Assembly (NCBI GenBank): GCA_005406025.1
Contig: BGZK01002069.1
Coordinates: 17,820-81,819 of the forward strand
Length of the DNA stretch: 64,000 nt
Direction of reading: 5' to 3'
Source: Eumeta japonica
Lineage: Eukaryota > Arthropoda > Insecta > Lepidoptera > Psychidae
Below are positions 32,111 through 44,187 of this stretch, one piece after another. Within the stretch, counting starts at the first letter, position 1; each line of letters starts with the position of its first letter. The notes below the pieces were generated by a model. It searched no databases and had not been told where the DNA came from. It saw nothing but the letters and a program-made list of their open reading frames with translations. The position numbers and the translations under genes are program-made.

Positions 32111-35100
32111 TCGTATTACGTACTAAGTTTTTTTTTATTTATTTCCAATGCACGAATATATTTATGAAATATACTTTTTAACTTTGCAATCGTACTGAGC
32201 GATCGTTCTCATATAGGAAAAAAAAAATTTAAACGATAGTTTGACTGCTATCCAACAACCAAATAACGTTATTCGATTTGAATGCACATTCCGTTAGTAG
32301 ATGAGTTTGAATTTATCGCACGTATGCATTTATGATGATTATACAAATTCCTCCCCTTCTCGGTCGTCGCAGAGATCAGTAGCGCTATCTAATTTTCGTC
32401 CAAAACTGTACAAAACTTTTCTAGTAAACATTGTGTTAACGTATACCGAACAATCGCAAGAGCCCCAGTGTAGTGTAAGTCAGTCGGTGGTGAGTAAAAA
32501 TGAAATAAACACCTGTTTTCAACTGTTAAGTGACACAAAACGGACTCACTTTGCTTACGCTTATCATATGATTGTGTATGTGCGCGCATTAGATCGTTTT
32601 GTATATCCACCCACCAGAAGAAATCTTCCGTCTGAAATATAATTACTTTTTAAGCCAATAAAATGTCTGTTAAACACACTCCACTTAACAAATTCTCATC
32701 AAATCTCACTTTTATCTTTGTCTCAATATGATTCTGATTCGGCCCTAAATCTTTGTTTTATGGGACCAGACTAGTAAGAAAACTTCGGAAATATCGCGAA
32801 ACGAACCTAACGCAAGATTTCCGATTCTTCCGTTGAAGCCTTGAACATAGCTCTAATGTCGCTCAAAGATGGCGCATCTTTGAGCGACATTAGGGCTATG
32901 TTCAACTACTGCATTGTCTCTTGGGAAGGGACTACTAAAACATATATTATAGAAGCAGAAACAGCACACCATTTTGAAAGTAGCGGCATTTTTAACTTTT
33001 CGATATCCCACAATCGACGTCTGTGCGACCTGGAATGTCCTGTCAGTCAGACGGTTGTTTGTCCTAAAAACTTTAATAAAGAAACACTCTCAGTTGATTT
33101 ACTCTCCTGAACTTGCACTTAACAGAAGAAGGAAGGGAAATGTGTGTCTTCCATCATGTCCTACCACAAATCTATCTCATAGACATTACATTTATTTGGG
33201 TAATCATCTATATAATACGATAAATTCAATCCTATACATCTATTCTCTCCCAAAATCCAAGTGTAAAACAAAATCGGTGCGTATGTAAAACATTAGATTA
33301 TGCCCAAATATAGAATCTTCTTATCCCTCCAGTCTAATTGGTTTTTACTTAGTTCTGTCACACGCCCTCGTTCCGTCTCTCGCCCATTTGCCTCACTCCT
33401 TCACACACATTCCTTCAAATTTACACACCCTTGACCCTCCCACATAGACTAACTCTCACACAATTACTTACCCTCTACGAAAACTACTATCGATATTAAC
33501 TAGTGTGTATATACATATACTCTTAGAGACATGCTGCCCGATTGTGGTGAGAAATAAATTATTATTATTACTGTGGTCGTATGAAGCTGGTCCGGTGACG
33601 GACACGCACGATCACAATCGAGACGATTCTCTTGTAGCTCACAGTTTACGCCGCACGAATGAGCATCTGCGCGAGATAGATGCGCATTGACGTTTGGCTC
33701 AAAAGGTGACCATGTCGGACGACCTGATGTCAGGAACTAGATGAGCGATTCGACATGCAGAAACTGTCTCAAATCCAGATATCCAAATCCTCCCTAATAC
33801 TTCAAAAACACCTAATTATTTTTTGATAAGTTTTTGAAGGCGGTCTTAATCATTATTATTATTAACTATTTCGTAAAAAAAGCTACCTACTTCAATTTAC
33901 CTTCCAAAAGTTCATTTTATAGTTTTTTAATGTAGGTGTAATAATATGATTGATTGATTACATTTTAACATATTGAAAACTTGCCAAAAATAATCACTAT
34001 AGTTAAATACTGAACTGCTTTAAATTCTTATTTTGACAAATTCGTTTTTATGATGGACATTTGAAATAAGTTAGAAATCATTTCTACGTATTCAACAAAA
34101 AACATCTAATTCTTTAAAGGTTTAAAATCGCAAATAAACGCATTATCCTATCTAAAAATGTATTAAGCAACGGTAAGTATTGAGCTCGCAACGTGTAGAG
34201 TTACAATAACTGTGAAATGTGGGTGTGTTGACTCTGGTTAGCCTATTTAGGTAACAATCGTAGAGTAGGCAGAGTTTATACATAAAGCACACATATAAAC
34301 AGTTCTGGCACATATCATCTGTATCTATGATTTATATTTATTGCTATTTTCTTGTCAATTTATTAACTCTACTACAATTTACGAAGAAAATATAGGGATG
34401 AGAAACGGTCAGTAATTAAACACTATAGTATCTGAATTATACTTTATTATTACAATGAAAATATAATGGCATTTAGTTGGTCCAAGGTCAGGCAAGTATA
34501 AATTGTTTGTTCGTAATTTACGGTCTCGAAGTGTGTTAACTTGTTTAAGAGGTCAGATTTACAGAGCGGAACCGACTGTACCAAATAAAGAATAAGTTCG
34601 ATTGTTATTTTGTTGTTTGTATTCTGAGGGTTATATAACATGGATGTATGTAGTTTGTCGCCTGCATGGCGTTGACACGAAATTTACTACCACATATACA
34701 ATAAACACGCTCAAAAAACAACAACACAACGAAAATTATATTTTCTAATCTGTATATTTTTTCATGATTTAAAATACTTACGAATAATGAGGAGTAGCAG
34801 TATCAGGGGCAATGCAACGACAACACGACTCCCAAGCATGTCGATTAAGCCGCACACATGTACCACTGAATGGCTGTGCCATTGAAAGGCACATTGCTAC
34901 AACCGTCAATTGGAAACTATTGATTCATTGATTGATTATTGATTATAGGAAGGTTAATAAAAAACGATTTCTTATCACTATACCATTAATTTTTAATCAT
35001 ATAATTATGTACAATTAGGACCGTGGTCAGTCGTTAATTATTTTTATAACTTATACAATAGTTAGTTACATTGATAAGACATTCTTATTGCCCATTACAT

Positions 35101-36299
35101 ATGATAAAGACTTGAAATTATATATTACAATATATATAAATATTTTATCCCGCACAACTTATACAATAATTGTGCGTAGAATGCATTTTTGCACCTGTTC
35201 TATCTTAATACACATTTATTATGTTATAAATTATTTTTTGTATAAATCACAACACATAATGTAAACAATTACTTATTTCTTATACAAAATAATACAATAT
35301 TTTATACAATATTTGTTATTTACAAACTCTCATATCCAAAATTTACAAAAAAAAAAATATTTCACACGAGAATCGCATAAACACATAAAATAATAAACAA
35401 TCACTATTAATTTAAACTCTAACATAGCTCGGAGATTGAGCGAAACTGCTTTTATATTAATGAAATAATGATGTGTTAGCAATAAAGTTGCCAAAGGGCA
35501 GTCAGCGTGGTTTCACTATTTTTGACAATTTAGCATCAAAAACTCTACCAGAACACTAACTTAAAAACGTGAAACACAAATATGTTGACAAGTTGTAGTA
35601 AAATTATAACGGATAAATATTTATGGAACTGAATAATTTCATATTATTCAATAATTATTTTTAAGTCATATCTTACGATTCAACGCAAGTTTGCGATGCA
35701 ATCCGTATTTATTTTAAACGAATATAATAAAGCGAAAGAGTTTGTTTGTCGGTTCGTTCGTATAAATGCGATAACTCTGGTATTACGAGTCAGATTTGAA
35801 AAAAAAAAAATCTGTATTACGTAGTTCCTTTATCGAGCAATACTGTTGGCTAATAACATCACGCTTCGACCACAAAGGCCGAAACAATAATCAAAAACGT
35901 CAACCAATCTGGCAAACTGCAGAAGTGAGCGCCGCGCGGTGATCACTTGAGAACAGCTAGACCTATTTGGCTACTTTCTTGTTAATATTTCTAATAGTCC
36001 AAATAAGATTTTTAGAAAAATGTCAAGAGTAAAATTGCTTTGAAAAATCGTTAAAAACAGTAACTATTTTTTTGAATTTTCTATTCACCATGAACTAAAG
36101 AACATAAACTCACGATTTTAAATGATGCACTAAACAAAAAATATTGCAGTACTATTTACCTTTCAACTCTGTAATTGTTGTGGATGGTAACGTAGACAGA
36201 ATTTCTGTAGTAAGTGCTATTTACGTAATAAATAATTACTCCACGTTCTGATCCAATTACAACAAAATGCAGTAAAATGTTGTTATGTTGTAAGTATCT
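32111..36299. other. Intergenic, AT-rich
   Basis: No gene found. Frames at 32301-32642, 32841-33288 and 34450-34641 show no family resemblance. It includes the hairpin at 32841-32905 listed separately. Confidence 0.4.
32841..32905. repeat. Near-perfect 31-bp hairpin
   Basis: Arms 32841-32871 and 32875-32905 pair at 30 of 31 positions with a 3-base loop. The arms overlap two small frames by chance. Confidence 0.88.
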
Positions 36300-38200
36300 T
36301 TAATACAATACACAATACCATCGTATGGTAGTAATAGTATCAGAGGGTAATAAACACAGAGTATTTGTGAATGACGTCATAAATATTATTACAAAATTTT
36401 ATGGTAGTACATATCCTCATATAATATTCGTTATTATAGACTGTTATCATTACATTTGCAAGTTAAACACTATTGTCGATAACGACTATAAAATTGCAAT
36501 GTGACGTCATCAATATATTTTACATGTTATCGGGTAACATCGTAGATGTATAAAAAATGGTAACATATATTTTTTAAAGGGTGACGATTACACTAATAAG
36601 ATTTTTAATAACCAAAGAGTTAAGCATTCATTTACTCTTTGAAATTCGATAAATATTTTTTTTAAAGGTACGTATACATGTTGCAATTACATGTATGATA
36701 CATAATAAACCTTCCAGAATCACTCTATCTTATTTTTCGCATCAAAATATTCTCAAACGTTTTTGAAAATTTTTCCAAATTTTTGAATGCATAGTTCGAT
36801 GCGTAGTTCGGCTTGACATCATTCGACACAATATTTTGAATACAAAAATTATTTGTAATGAGTTGAAAATCGATTGGATGATGGAAATTTTCAAATTATA
36901 TTAATAAAAACGTTTTTTGTTAAAGATGTTAAAACAGCAAAGGTTTGATTTTATTCAACCAACTGTTTTAATTAAACGCCATTTTTGAATCTGCAATGTT
37001 TTAATGTTGTTAAACTGGTAATGATCGTAATTATTGGGAAAAAAGTAAAAACGATAAAATGATTTTAATTTTTAAAATTGAAAAATCGATTGACTTAATT
37101 TAATCAGACGGTCTCAATGAACGTCAAAAATAATATTAAAATTTTATGGTTCTACATATCCTATGACAATATTCGTTATTATAGACTGTTATCATTACAT
37201 TTCTGAAATTAGTCGGACAGTTTCCCGACCTCAAAATATATGATAATTCGATTTTTCAATGTGAACCCAAACTAAGAACCTTCCATTTTGCAAAAATAGA
37301 TACTGTATAAAAATGGTAGCAGGCCATGTTTTGAAACAGTAATGTGTTAATGTACATTTTAAAAATGAGTTAAGCGTTCATTTACTCTTTTGAAATTGAT
37401 AAATAATTTTTTTTTGGTGCATGTACATGTTGCAAAATTTTAATGACGACTATAATAATAAAAATTCGGGTTGACCATGCAGCCAACCTGATACTTTATT
37501 TTAATGCTCAAAATATTCTCAAACGTTTTCTGAAAATAAAAAAAATCTTAATGCATAGTTCGATGCTTGGTTCGGCTTGGCATCATTCTTCACAATTTTC
37601 CCATACAAAATTATTTGAATGAGTTGAAAATCGATGTGGATTTATGGAAGTTTTCAAATTATATTAATAAAAACATTTTTTGTTGAAAATGCTAAACAGC
37701 AATATCTTTTTGAACGTTTTTGTTCAACTTTATTCATTGGGAGGCATTAAACGCCATTTCTTGATACAAAATTTATATAATATTGCAGGGTTAAAAAATC
37801 GATTGGATGGAAATTATCCTAAGTTATTTAAAAAAAAAAGTAAAAAATGATTTCCTAATTTTTAATTTTTTAAATATTCGAAACGGCTTAATTGATTGAC
37901 TTAAAAATTTAATCAGATTTAAGTCTCAATGAACCATTTCGAACGCCATGTTGCTTATCTCAATCGGTTGATTCGTTCTTGAGATATCGTATGACAAAAA
38001 TTAGTTACACACATACATTCGGACGTCCTTCTGAAATTAGTCGGGACAGTTTCCTGCGACCTCAAAATATATGATAATTCGATTTTTCAAAATGGAACCC
38101 AAACCAAGAACCTTCCTATTTTGCAAAAAATAGGATACTGTATATAACCACGGTCACCAGGCCATGTGTGCTGAACACAAAGTAATGTGTTAAGTGTGAC
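36300..38200. repeat. Tandem duplication of a 750-800 bp AT-rich unit
   Basis: Matching landmarks recur in the same order. ATTATAGACTGTTATCATTA is at about 36433 and 37180. GTTCATTTACTCTTT-type words are at about 36630 and 37378. CTCAAACGTTTT and GCATAGTTCGATGC are at about 36752-36800 and 37521-37565. ATATATGATAATTCGATTTT is at about 37237 and 38069. Spacing is 745-830 bases, so two units stand in tandem. The units contain transposon-like wording (GACGTCCTTCTGAAATTAGT) but no frame. Confidence 0.75.
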
Positions 38201-38934
38201 AGATAAAATGTGTGACTGTAGCTTTGTTTTTGACTAAATTAACTAATAATTTTCAAATGAAAAACAAAAGTCCTTTTGTTTTTGTTCCTTTTTTGTAATT
38301 CTAGTAAAGTTAGTAATTTTCATATTTTCCATATAGATCCAAAAACATTCACATCTAAAATAGAAGTAAGTTAAAAATTTATGTTTAATGCACAAATTAT
38401 CGATATAACGGAAAATTATTGTACATCAAATTTTCCATAAAATAAAATTAAAACGGTAGTAAATTTTACGAAGGGTTAGTATCTATTCGTAGGAGGCTTA
38501 GTAGTCTAGGGTTATAATATTTACCACTATTTATATTTATATAATATTGCAGTCTCTTATATGCTTTAGTAGTCTTATTTATTTTGAATTTCAGTTGGTG
38601 AACAACAGTGCAACTTAGCTGCATTTCTAACTTTAACATTTTTATTGTCCACTGCCACAACAAGGCAAAAAATAAATAAATGGCGACCATCAAAAGCTGA
38701 GGTGGGAGATGGGCTTATAACGCATATGAAAAATTAAGCAGAAGTGCAGGATACAATAAGGAGACTGATGGAAAAGCTTCTGCGATGTGGCCTTACATTT
38801 CAACCACTTATTATCATTACTAAAGAAACGCTAAGGAAGATTGCTAACTTTTATATTGTTATTGATAATATTTTTTATAAGCCTCATAATATTATAGAAG
38901 TGGTAGATACTTGCTTTAAAATTTTTGAATAGTG
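38201..38934. other. Spacer before the transposon cluster
   Basis: No recognisable gene; 38744-38932 may include the upstream part of the hAT fragment that follows, but I cannot show it. Confidence 0.3.
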
Positions 38935-39256
38935 TGAATGTCTATTATCCCATAAAATATGCTGGGGTGTGGCATTTTGTACAACAAGGTTTATATGACA
39001 TATATACACCTTATGATCATGCATTTAGTGGCGTAGCGGTAACCACATTCAATTTAAAGAAATTATCACAGCGCTTCGGCCCGGATACAAACCTCTCACG
39101 TCTTCTCAAATAGGAGGACGACTCTTAGAAAATAGTTATGATGACATCTTACAAAAACAAAAAAATGATATTGAAGGTAAAACGGTATCAATGTCTTTGG
39201 ACGATCGGTCTAATAGACCACCCGTACTGCTCAGATTAGGCTTCTTCACAGGTGAT
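38935..39256 (+). pseudogene. hAT transposase fragment (DUF659-like)
   Basis: After one frame change near 39072, the plus strand reads LRPGYKPLTSSQIGGRLLEN and then QKNDIEGKTVSMSLDDRSN (about 39076-39220). RPGYKPPT...GG.LL followed by GKTVxxxLDGWSN is the start of the hAT catalytic region. It ends abruptly where Jockey sequence begins at about 39257, so the Jockey copy was probably inserted into it. It is a different hAT family from the one in the channel intron. Confidence 0.65.
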
Positions 39257-41466
39257 GAACGGCCTATCGAAACTAAATCAGTCATGAATTGGAAGGAGAC
39301 TGTCGACCGCGCCTGAGAAAGTCGACACCCCTAACCTAAATGTTATTCCGGATGACATACTTTCCAACAACGACATCGACACAGCCATAGGAGCTCTTAC
39401 CAACCTCAGGACAGTGGTCGGGAAATGCCAAAGGAAGGTTCCTGCGAAATCAGATAGCCGGGACCTGCCTGCGGACGCTCGGAAACTGATAAAAGCTAAA
39501 AACGCAGCTTTGTGCCGCGCAAGCCCATACCCTACACTCAAATATAGGTCTCGAGCGAGAAAAATACCCAAATCCTATATTCCACATTTTTTGAGAAGGT
39601 TCTAGAACTCCAAGTACATGTAGCCAGCATGAATCACAGACCTACATGTACCAACTACGACGTCAACAGCTCCCTGTGCAAAAGAGTTCGAGAAAGGCAG
39701 ACAAAGACGAAGCTCGGAGGATGTAAACAAATCCAGGAAGCTTTCACGCCACTTATCACGTGAGGTGACCCTCACCTCCCGTCAACTCCACATACACCTT
39801 GGACGTCCATCGCCGAATAAAGCAATGAAAGTCTATATAGAACCAGCATCCGCTCCCCGGCGCGCAGTTTGTGTTCAGCTTTCGGTCAAGCAAGATGCAT
39901 GGAAAGAAGCCATTACTGTTGGCATCCCGAAACCGGAGAAATCTCGCGATTTCCCCACTATCTATAGACCAATCAGCCTCCTGAGCGGTCTATGCAAGCT
40001 ATTTGAAAAAATTCTCAAATCACGACAAAGCGATAATTTATTAGGAAATGGCCTAATTATCAACGAACAGTTCAGATTTAGGCCAAATAACTCTTACCCC
40101 TACAAGCTCTGTAACTAGTCGAACACATCTCGGAGGGTGTTAAACGCAAACACAAAACCGTGGCGGTATTTTTCGATGTCGCTAAGTCATTGGACCAAGT
40201 ATGGCACACAGGCCTAATTTCTAAACTCCACCAACTACAAGTCCCAAATCGTCACATTTTCATCATTCATCAATAACTTCTCCTTCCAGCATGAAAATAG
40301 CGTATCTGCTAAAAGACCGTTTATACATATGTTTACATTACGTATGTTCAGTTTAATAATATATACAAGTATATGTTGTAGATCAGTCATCAACATCTCT
40401 GAAAAACTTAATGACTCTGAGCGACCTCGTATCACTGCCCGAGTTTGATCATGATATATTAGATATATACTTGCCTCCAGACACGGCACAGGAGTTTGGT
40501 TCTTTAACACCTTCCATGCTTCCGCGCTCATTTCGTGATAAGGATGATGTCAATGACGGAAAAGATGCACAATCGTCACAAACAAGTAAGGAAATTATTT
40601 AGTGTTAATCAAAAGCCATTTCAAACCTTATGTCTTTAAATATTAAAAATACTTAAATATCATCATCAATAGATTTTGTGTACAATTAAAACAAAACTTT
40701 TACTTATTATTCATCTTTAAACCATAAGAACCGGAGTTCCTCGAGGTTCCAAACTCTTCCCGCAGCTGCACTCCGCGAACACGAACGACATTCCGCGTCC
40801 GCAAACAGGCGTCTAACTCGCGCTCATTGCCGACGATACCGCTCTATACCTGCACGGTAGCAATTTTAAATAAATCACTCCTCGCCTCCAAAAGACCACC
40901 CACGATCTTATGTGATCAGCCATCTATTTCAACTACATCAAAATTAAAAAGAAAAAAACTATCAGACAACTCTCCAAGCTTTTGCATACTTAATGCACCT
41001 ATTCCGTGGCATCACAATTGTAATTATTTAGAAATCACGCTTGACAAGCATCTTCATTTCAAAAATCATACCAAGCGTATTAGGCAAAGTACTCTATTAT
41101 ACCTGTCATGCCTTAACGGTATGACTGACAAGAAGAGCAAAATGAGTCTCAGAAATAAATGCACACTGTACAAAGTATGCATGCATACGGCCGATGATGA
41201 CGTACGCGGCGCCAGTTTTTGCTCACACCGACCCGAATATCCTTTACCAACTCCAGATTCTGCAAAAGATTTTTTGCAGAAGAGCATCCAGCTCACTCTG
41301 GTACGTGCGGAACGATGTACTTCACATGGATCTAGAACTTCCTACAATCTTCAAATGCCTGCAAGATATGTTGAAAAAATTCTTTAACATAGCCGCACAT
41401 CACCCAAATCCTAATCCCGAGCTACGAAAAAAACATCGATTTCTCACAAGCGCACAAGTCCGCTAA
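39257..41466 (+). pseudogene. Jockey-clade non-LTR retrotransposon ORF2, decayed and interrupted
   Basis: Reverse-transcriptase half of a Jockey element. Seen in order: RPIETKSVMNWK (39260); DTPNLNVIPDDI (about 39325); NLRTVV and LPADARKLIKAKNAALCRAS (39405-39530); the RT fingers with WKEA..VGIPKPEK, YRPISLLSGLCKLFEK and EQFRFRPN (39765-40118); AVFFDVAKSLDQVWHTGLI (about 40160-40215). After a foreign insert it resumes at about 40733 with GVPRGSKL, NDIPRPQTGV and ADDTALYLHG, the polymerase active-site block. The C-terminal part with WYVRNDVLHMDLELPTI runs to the stop at 41464-41466. There are many frameshifts and stops. Confidence 0.85.
40318..40732 (+). other. Foreign insert inside Jockey, with an exon-like segment
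   Basis: The Jockey frame is lost around 40258-40318 and regained at 40733. The sequence between is AT-rich except for an open segment 40392-40585. That segment is preceded by an acceptor-like GTAGATCAG and followed by a donor-like GTAAGG, and encodes an acidic, Ser-rich stretch (SLPEFDHDILDIYLPP, then DKDDVNDGKDAQSSQT). I do not recognise the family. It may be an exon of an unidentified gene or of another transposon. Overlaps the Jockey feature by design. Confidence 0.4.
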
Positions 41467-41539
41467 GGATTGAAGTTGCAAGCAAAATCCGTCGCAGATT
41501 TTAGAAATCTGCAAAATCTATTAGTAACTCAGTTACGCT

Positions 41540-42060
41540 TTTTACACATATTCCCTGAAGGAGGAGCGTGAAATTAGGGTCGTCCTGAGGGGAGTACCTA
41601 AGAAAATACCAGTCGAAGAAGTCAAAGAAGACCTCCTTTCCCAAAACATCCCAGTGCAGGCAGTCCGCCGCATATCAATAAATCAGTCCCGCGAGCCCCT
41701 AGAACTAGTTTTGGTCACCTGTACAGCCGAAGCCAAAGACAAGAGAACGAAAGCCGCGTTCTTCAAAATCAAAAGCGTGTATTCTCTTTCTGGGATAAAA
41801 GCGGAGCAACCCCGCAAACGCGCATTACCCGGACAGTGTCACAACTGTCAATCTTACAGACACTAATCAAAATATTACTTCGATCCCGCACGATGCGTTA
41901 AATGCCTAAGAAACCACGTCACAGCGTAATGCGTCCCATATAAGGAAAAAGGCCACATGGCCTTGGGAAACCCGCGTGCTTCAGAAAGAGCCCCTCCGGT
42001 CGCCAAGGCTGCGCTGCGCCAAACACCCGCGCAAGGTTTCAACAACGTTACAGCTCGTTC
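41540..42060 (+). pseudogene. Jockey ORF1 (gag-like) fragment
   Basis: Encodes EEREIRVVLRGVPKKIPVEE, then PRKRALPGQCHNCQSYRH and ARCVKCLRNHVTA. The order (RVVLRGVPxxxxxEE..., GQCHNCQxYGH, RCVKCxxxH) is the PRE_C2HC and zinc-knuckle part of Jockey-type gag. It lies downstream of an ORF2 end, which is the wrong order for a single element. So this is either a second copy in tandem or a rearrangement. Confidence 0.75.
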
Positions 42061-42409
42061 CCACTTATCGGGTGTCGGATCCGTATATTAATCGGAGGTT
42101 ATAGTGGCAGAGCATTATATATGAAGCTATTCACACTTATCGGAAACCGATTTTCTGTCGGCTCCGACAAGAAATGTCGGTGTTTTGCCAGCCCTCTACG
42201 CCCGGAAAAAAATCGTGTCGGATCTCGCTCGCCTATGATTAAGAATGGCGCTGTTCACATTTGTCTGATGTCGAAGCCGATAACCCTCTCCCCGCTTCCC
42301 TTCATTCCGTTCGTGCGTACGTCGTCACTGCGATCGCGCACACACACATCGCGGCGCGCAAGCAGAGTTGTTGTGTTTTTATTGTACACACGTTTGGTGA
42401 TTCGTAGTA
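42061..42409. other. GC-rich leader of the MADF gene remnant
   Basis: GC-rich, with repeated TCGG/CCGA words (TTATCGGAAACCGATTTTCT, then TGTCGGCTCCGACAAGAAAT). These could be the end of a DNA transposon that carried the following MADF gene. No terminal repeat could be matched on the other side. Confidence 0.3.
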
Positions 42410-43270
42410 ATGGAAAGAAATATCAACCCCGAACAATTGATGACACTAGTTCAGGAAAGATGTGTCCTTTGGGACAAAACTCTAACTCTAACTCTGAAGG
42501 AACAACCCGATGCGCAATATCTGTAAAATAATAAAGTAGGTAAGATAATTAACATTTCTATATGTACCCATTGTAATTGCAGGTAAACTAGTATCTATAA
42601 AGTGGTCGAATCTACGAGATGCCTGGATGCGAGCAAAAAAAAATGAAATCAAAAAATCCGGAGCAGGGGCAAGTTTTCAAAGTCATATATATGTAAAGAA
42701 CAGATGAGTTTTTTGCAAAAAGTGGCTGAGCCTAATCGCACTCATGATTCTGTCAAGAAGCGTCCAACAGATACATCTCCAGAGGCATCAGCGGCCAATA
42801 CAACAGATATAAATTCAGAGCTGCCACTACCAAGTACTTCCAAAAAGCCCAAGATCCTCGATGACAAAATGAGCCAGTACTGAGATAGCAGGCTACAATC
42901 AGACAAAAGTAACGAACATCCAATGCTCTCTTTTTCCAAAGGTGCTCTGCCGAGCGTTACGTCTTTTGACGATAGTGAAACTTTAGAGTTTCAATCAGGC
43001 GTGTTGTCACTGATTCAAAACATTAAAAAGCAGCGTGAAAGTCGTTTATACTCATCAAATTATGGTTGGTATTCACAGTCAAGAGATCATGTGCAACAAT
43101 CTGTATATTCGTCACAAAACCAGAATGTGCACCCACGATTAAACCAGAATATATACCCTTCAAGTGGATATGGATATTCAACACGCCAACTCGTTGAACC
43201 AGCATCACCTTCTTTGTCACAATAATCAAGTATTACTCAAGATTCGGACTTAGATTTTAGTTATATTTAA
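42410..43270 (+). pseudogene. MADF-BESS-type DNA-binding protein remnant
   Basis: ATG at 42410 opens NPEQLMTLVQERCVLWDKTL, the start of a MADF (Myb/SANT-like) domain. After an intron-like gap (GTAGGTAAG at about 42536, TTGCAG at 42577-42582), KWSNLRDAWMRAKKNE, then KKSGAGASF, continue it. A Ser/Pro-rich middle (STSKKPKILDDKMSQY) and a tail rich in Tyr, Asn and Gln (42923-43225) follow. There is one stop in the linker and a shift near 42700. MADF proteins are both host regulators and companions of PIF/Harbinger transposons; given its surroundings the second is likelier. No nuclease was found. Confidence 0.6.
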
Positions 43271-43469
43271 CTCCACTAATTTGTTTTCGAAATTATAAAA
43301 AAAAAAATAAAGTTATTTCTTTCAATAAATACGTGTTAATTATAGCGCAAAACCTCTCGGGTGGTAACTCGACCTATAGAACTGCACAACTTTTGTTCCA
43401 CGACTCCAAGAAATTCGCGGAAAAAAAAATTGCTTTTTCATACAAATTTACTCCGTCGGCTGATCGATT
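43271..43469. other. Junction segment
   Basis: Short, AT-rich, partly low-complexity; nothing recognised. Confidence 0.3.
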
Positions 43470-44116
43470 TGGATGAAGAAGCAAATCAAAAGTGATTGAT
43501 AAATTGACGGTATACTGCGGTTTGGCTATTAGACATCACTCTGATTCTGTAGAAAAGATGAAGAATGCTATCTGAGCAACGTGCTTCCACTACAGTTTGA
43601 CGGACGAGAATCCACATCATGACAAAATGCCCGAGCGGCGCGGACTCCTGATGCGAATGGCAAAAAGCTGCAGCAGCTAATACATTGGATTCGTTCAAAC
43701 ATACGTACAATGATCTTCCCAAGGATGTCATCAAGCCCATCTATGAAGATCTGAGCAAAGATACCCTCCTTGAGCGATGTGTCCGAGGCTTTACGCAGAA
43801 CAACAATGAGAGTTTGAACCAACTTATTTGGAAAATCTCACCAAAGCACTTGGATGGAACCTCTGTGATTGTTAAGATTGCAGCTTGTGTCTTTAATGAA
43901 GGTGCTTTTACTTATCTAACCTTCATGCAAGACATAGGAATCAGTAGTGGACCAAAGACTCATGAGTGGGCGCGATCAACTGACTTCATGCGCATAAGCC
44001 GAGCAGAGCAAGAAGCTGAAAAACAAATAAAAGAAGGCAGGAGTTCCGAGTGTCAGCGCCATTCAACTTTTTTCCAAACGCTCCAGAATAATTGCAGCCA
44101 TTGCCGTATTTTTTAA
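43470..44116 (+). pseudogene. Mutator-like transposase fragment
   Basis: Reads through three frames as YCGLAIRHHSDSVEKMKNAI, then CFHYSLTDENPHHDKMP, then DLSKDTLLERCVRGFTQNNN with ESLNQLIWKISPKHLDG and VFNEGAFTYLTFMQDIGI (43685-44116). The xGxTQNxNESxNxxIW...PK block and the preceding STDExPxHxxCP pattern are characteristic of a Mutator-like transposase group common in arthropods. The N-terminal catalytic part is missing. Confidence 0.72.
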
Positions 44117-44187
44117 TATTTCTCCATAAAAAAAATACACAATATTCTTCAAATGTCATACTATAATGTACCATTTCGTTTTAACCC

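Noticed and set aside
32301..33288. Cluster of 60-113 codon ORFs beside the hairpin
   Set aside because: Frames overlap, lack motifs, and two of them run through the inverted arms.
36300..38200. CRISPR-like or regulatory repeat array
   Set aside because: Units are 750-800 bases, diverged and only two in number; not CRISPR, and the genome is eukaryotic.
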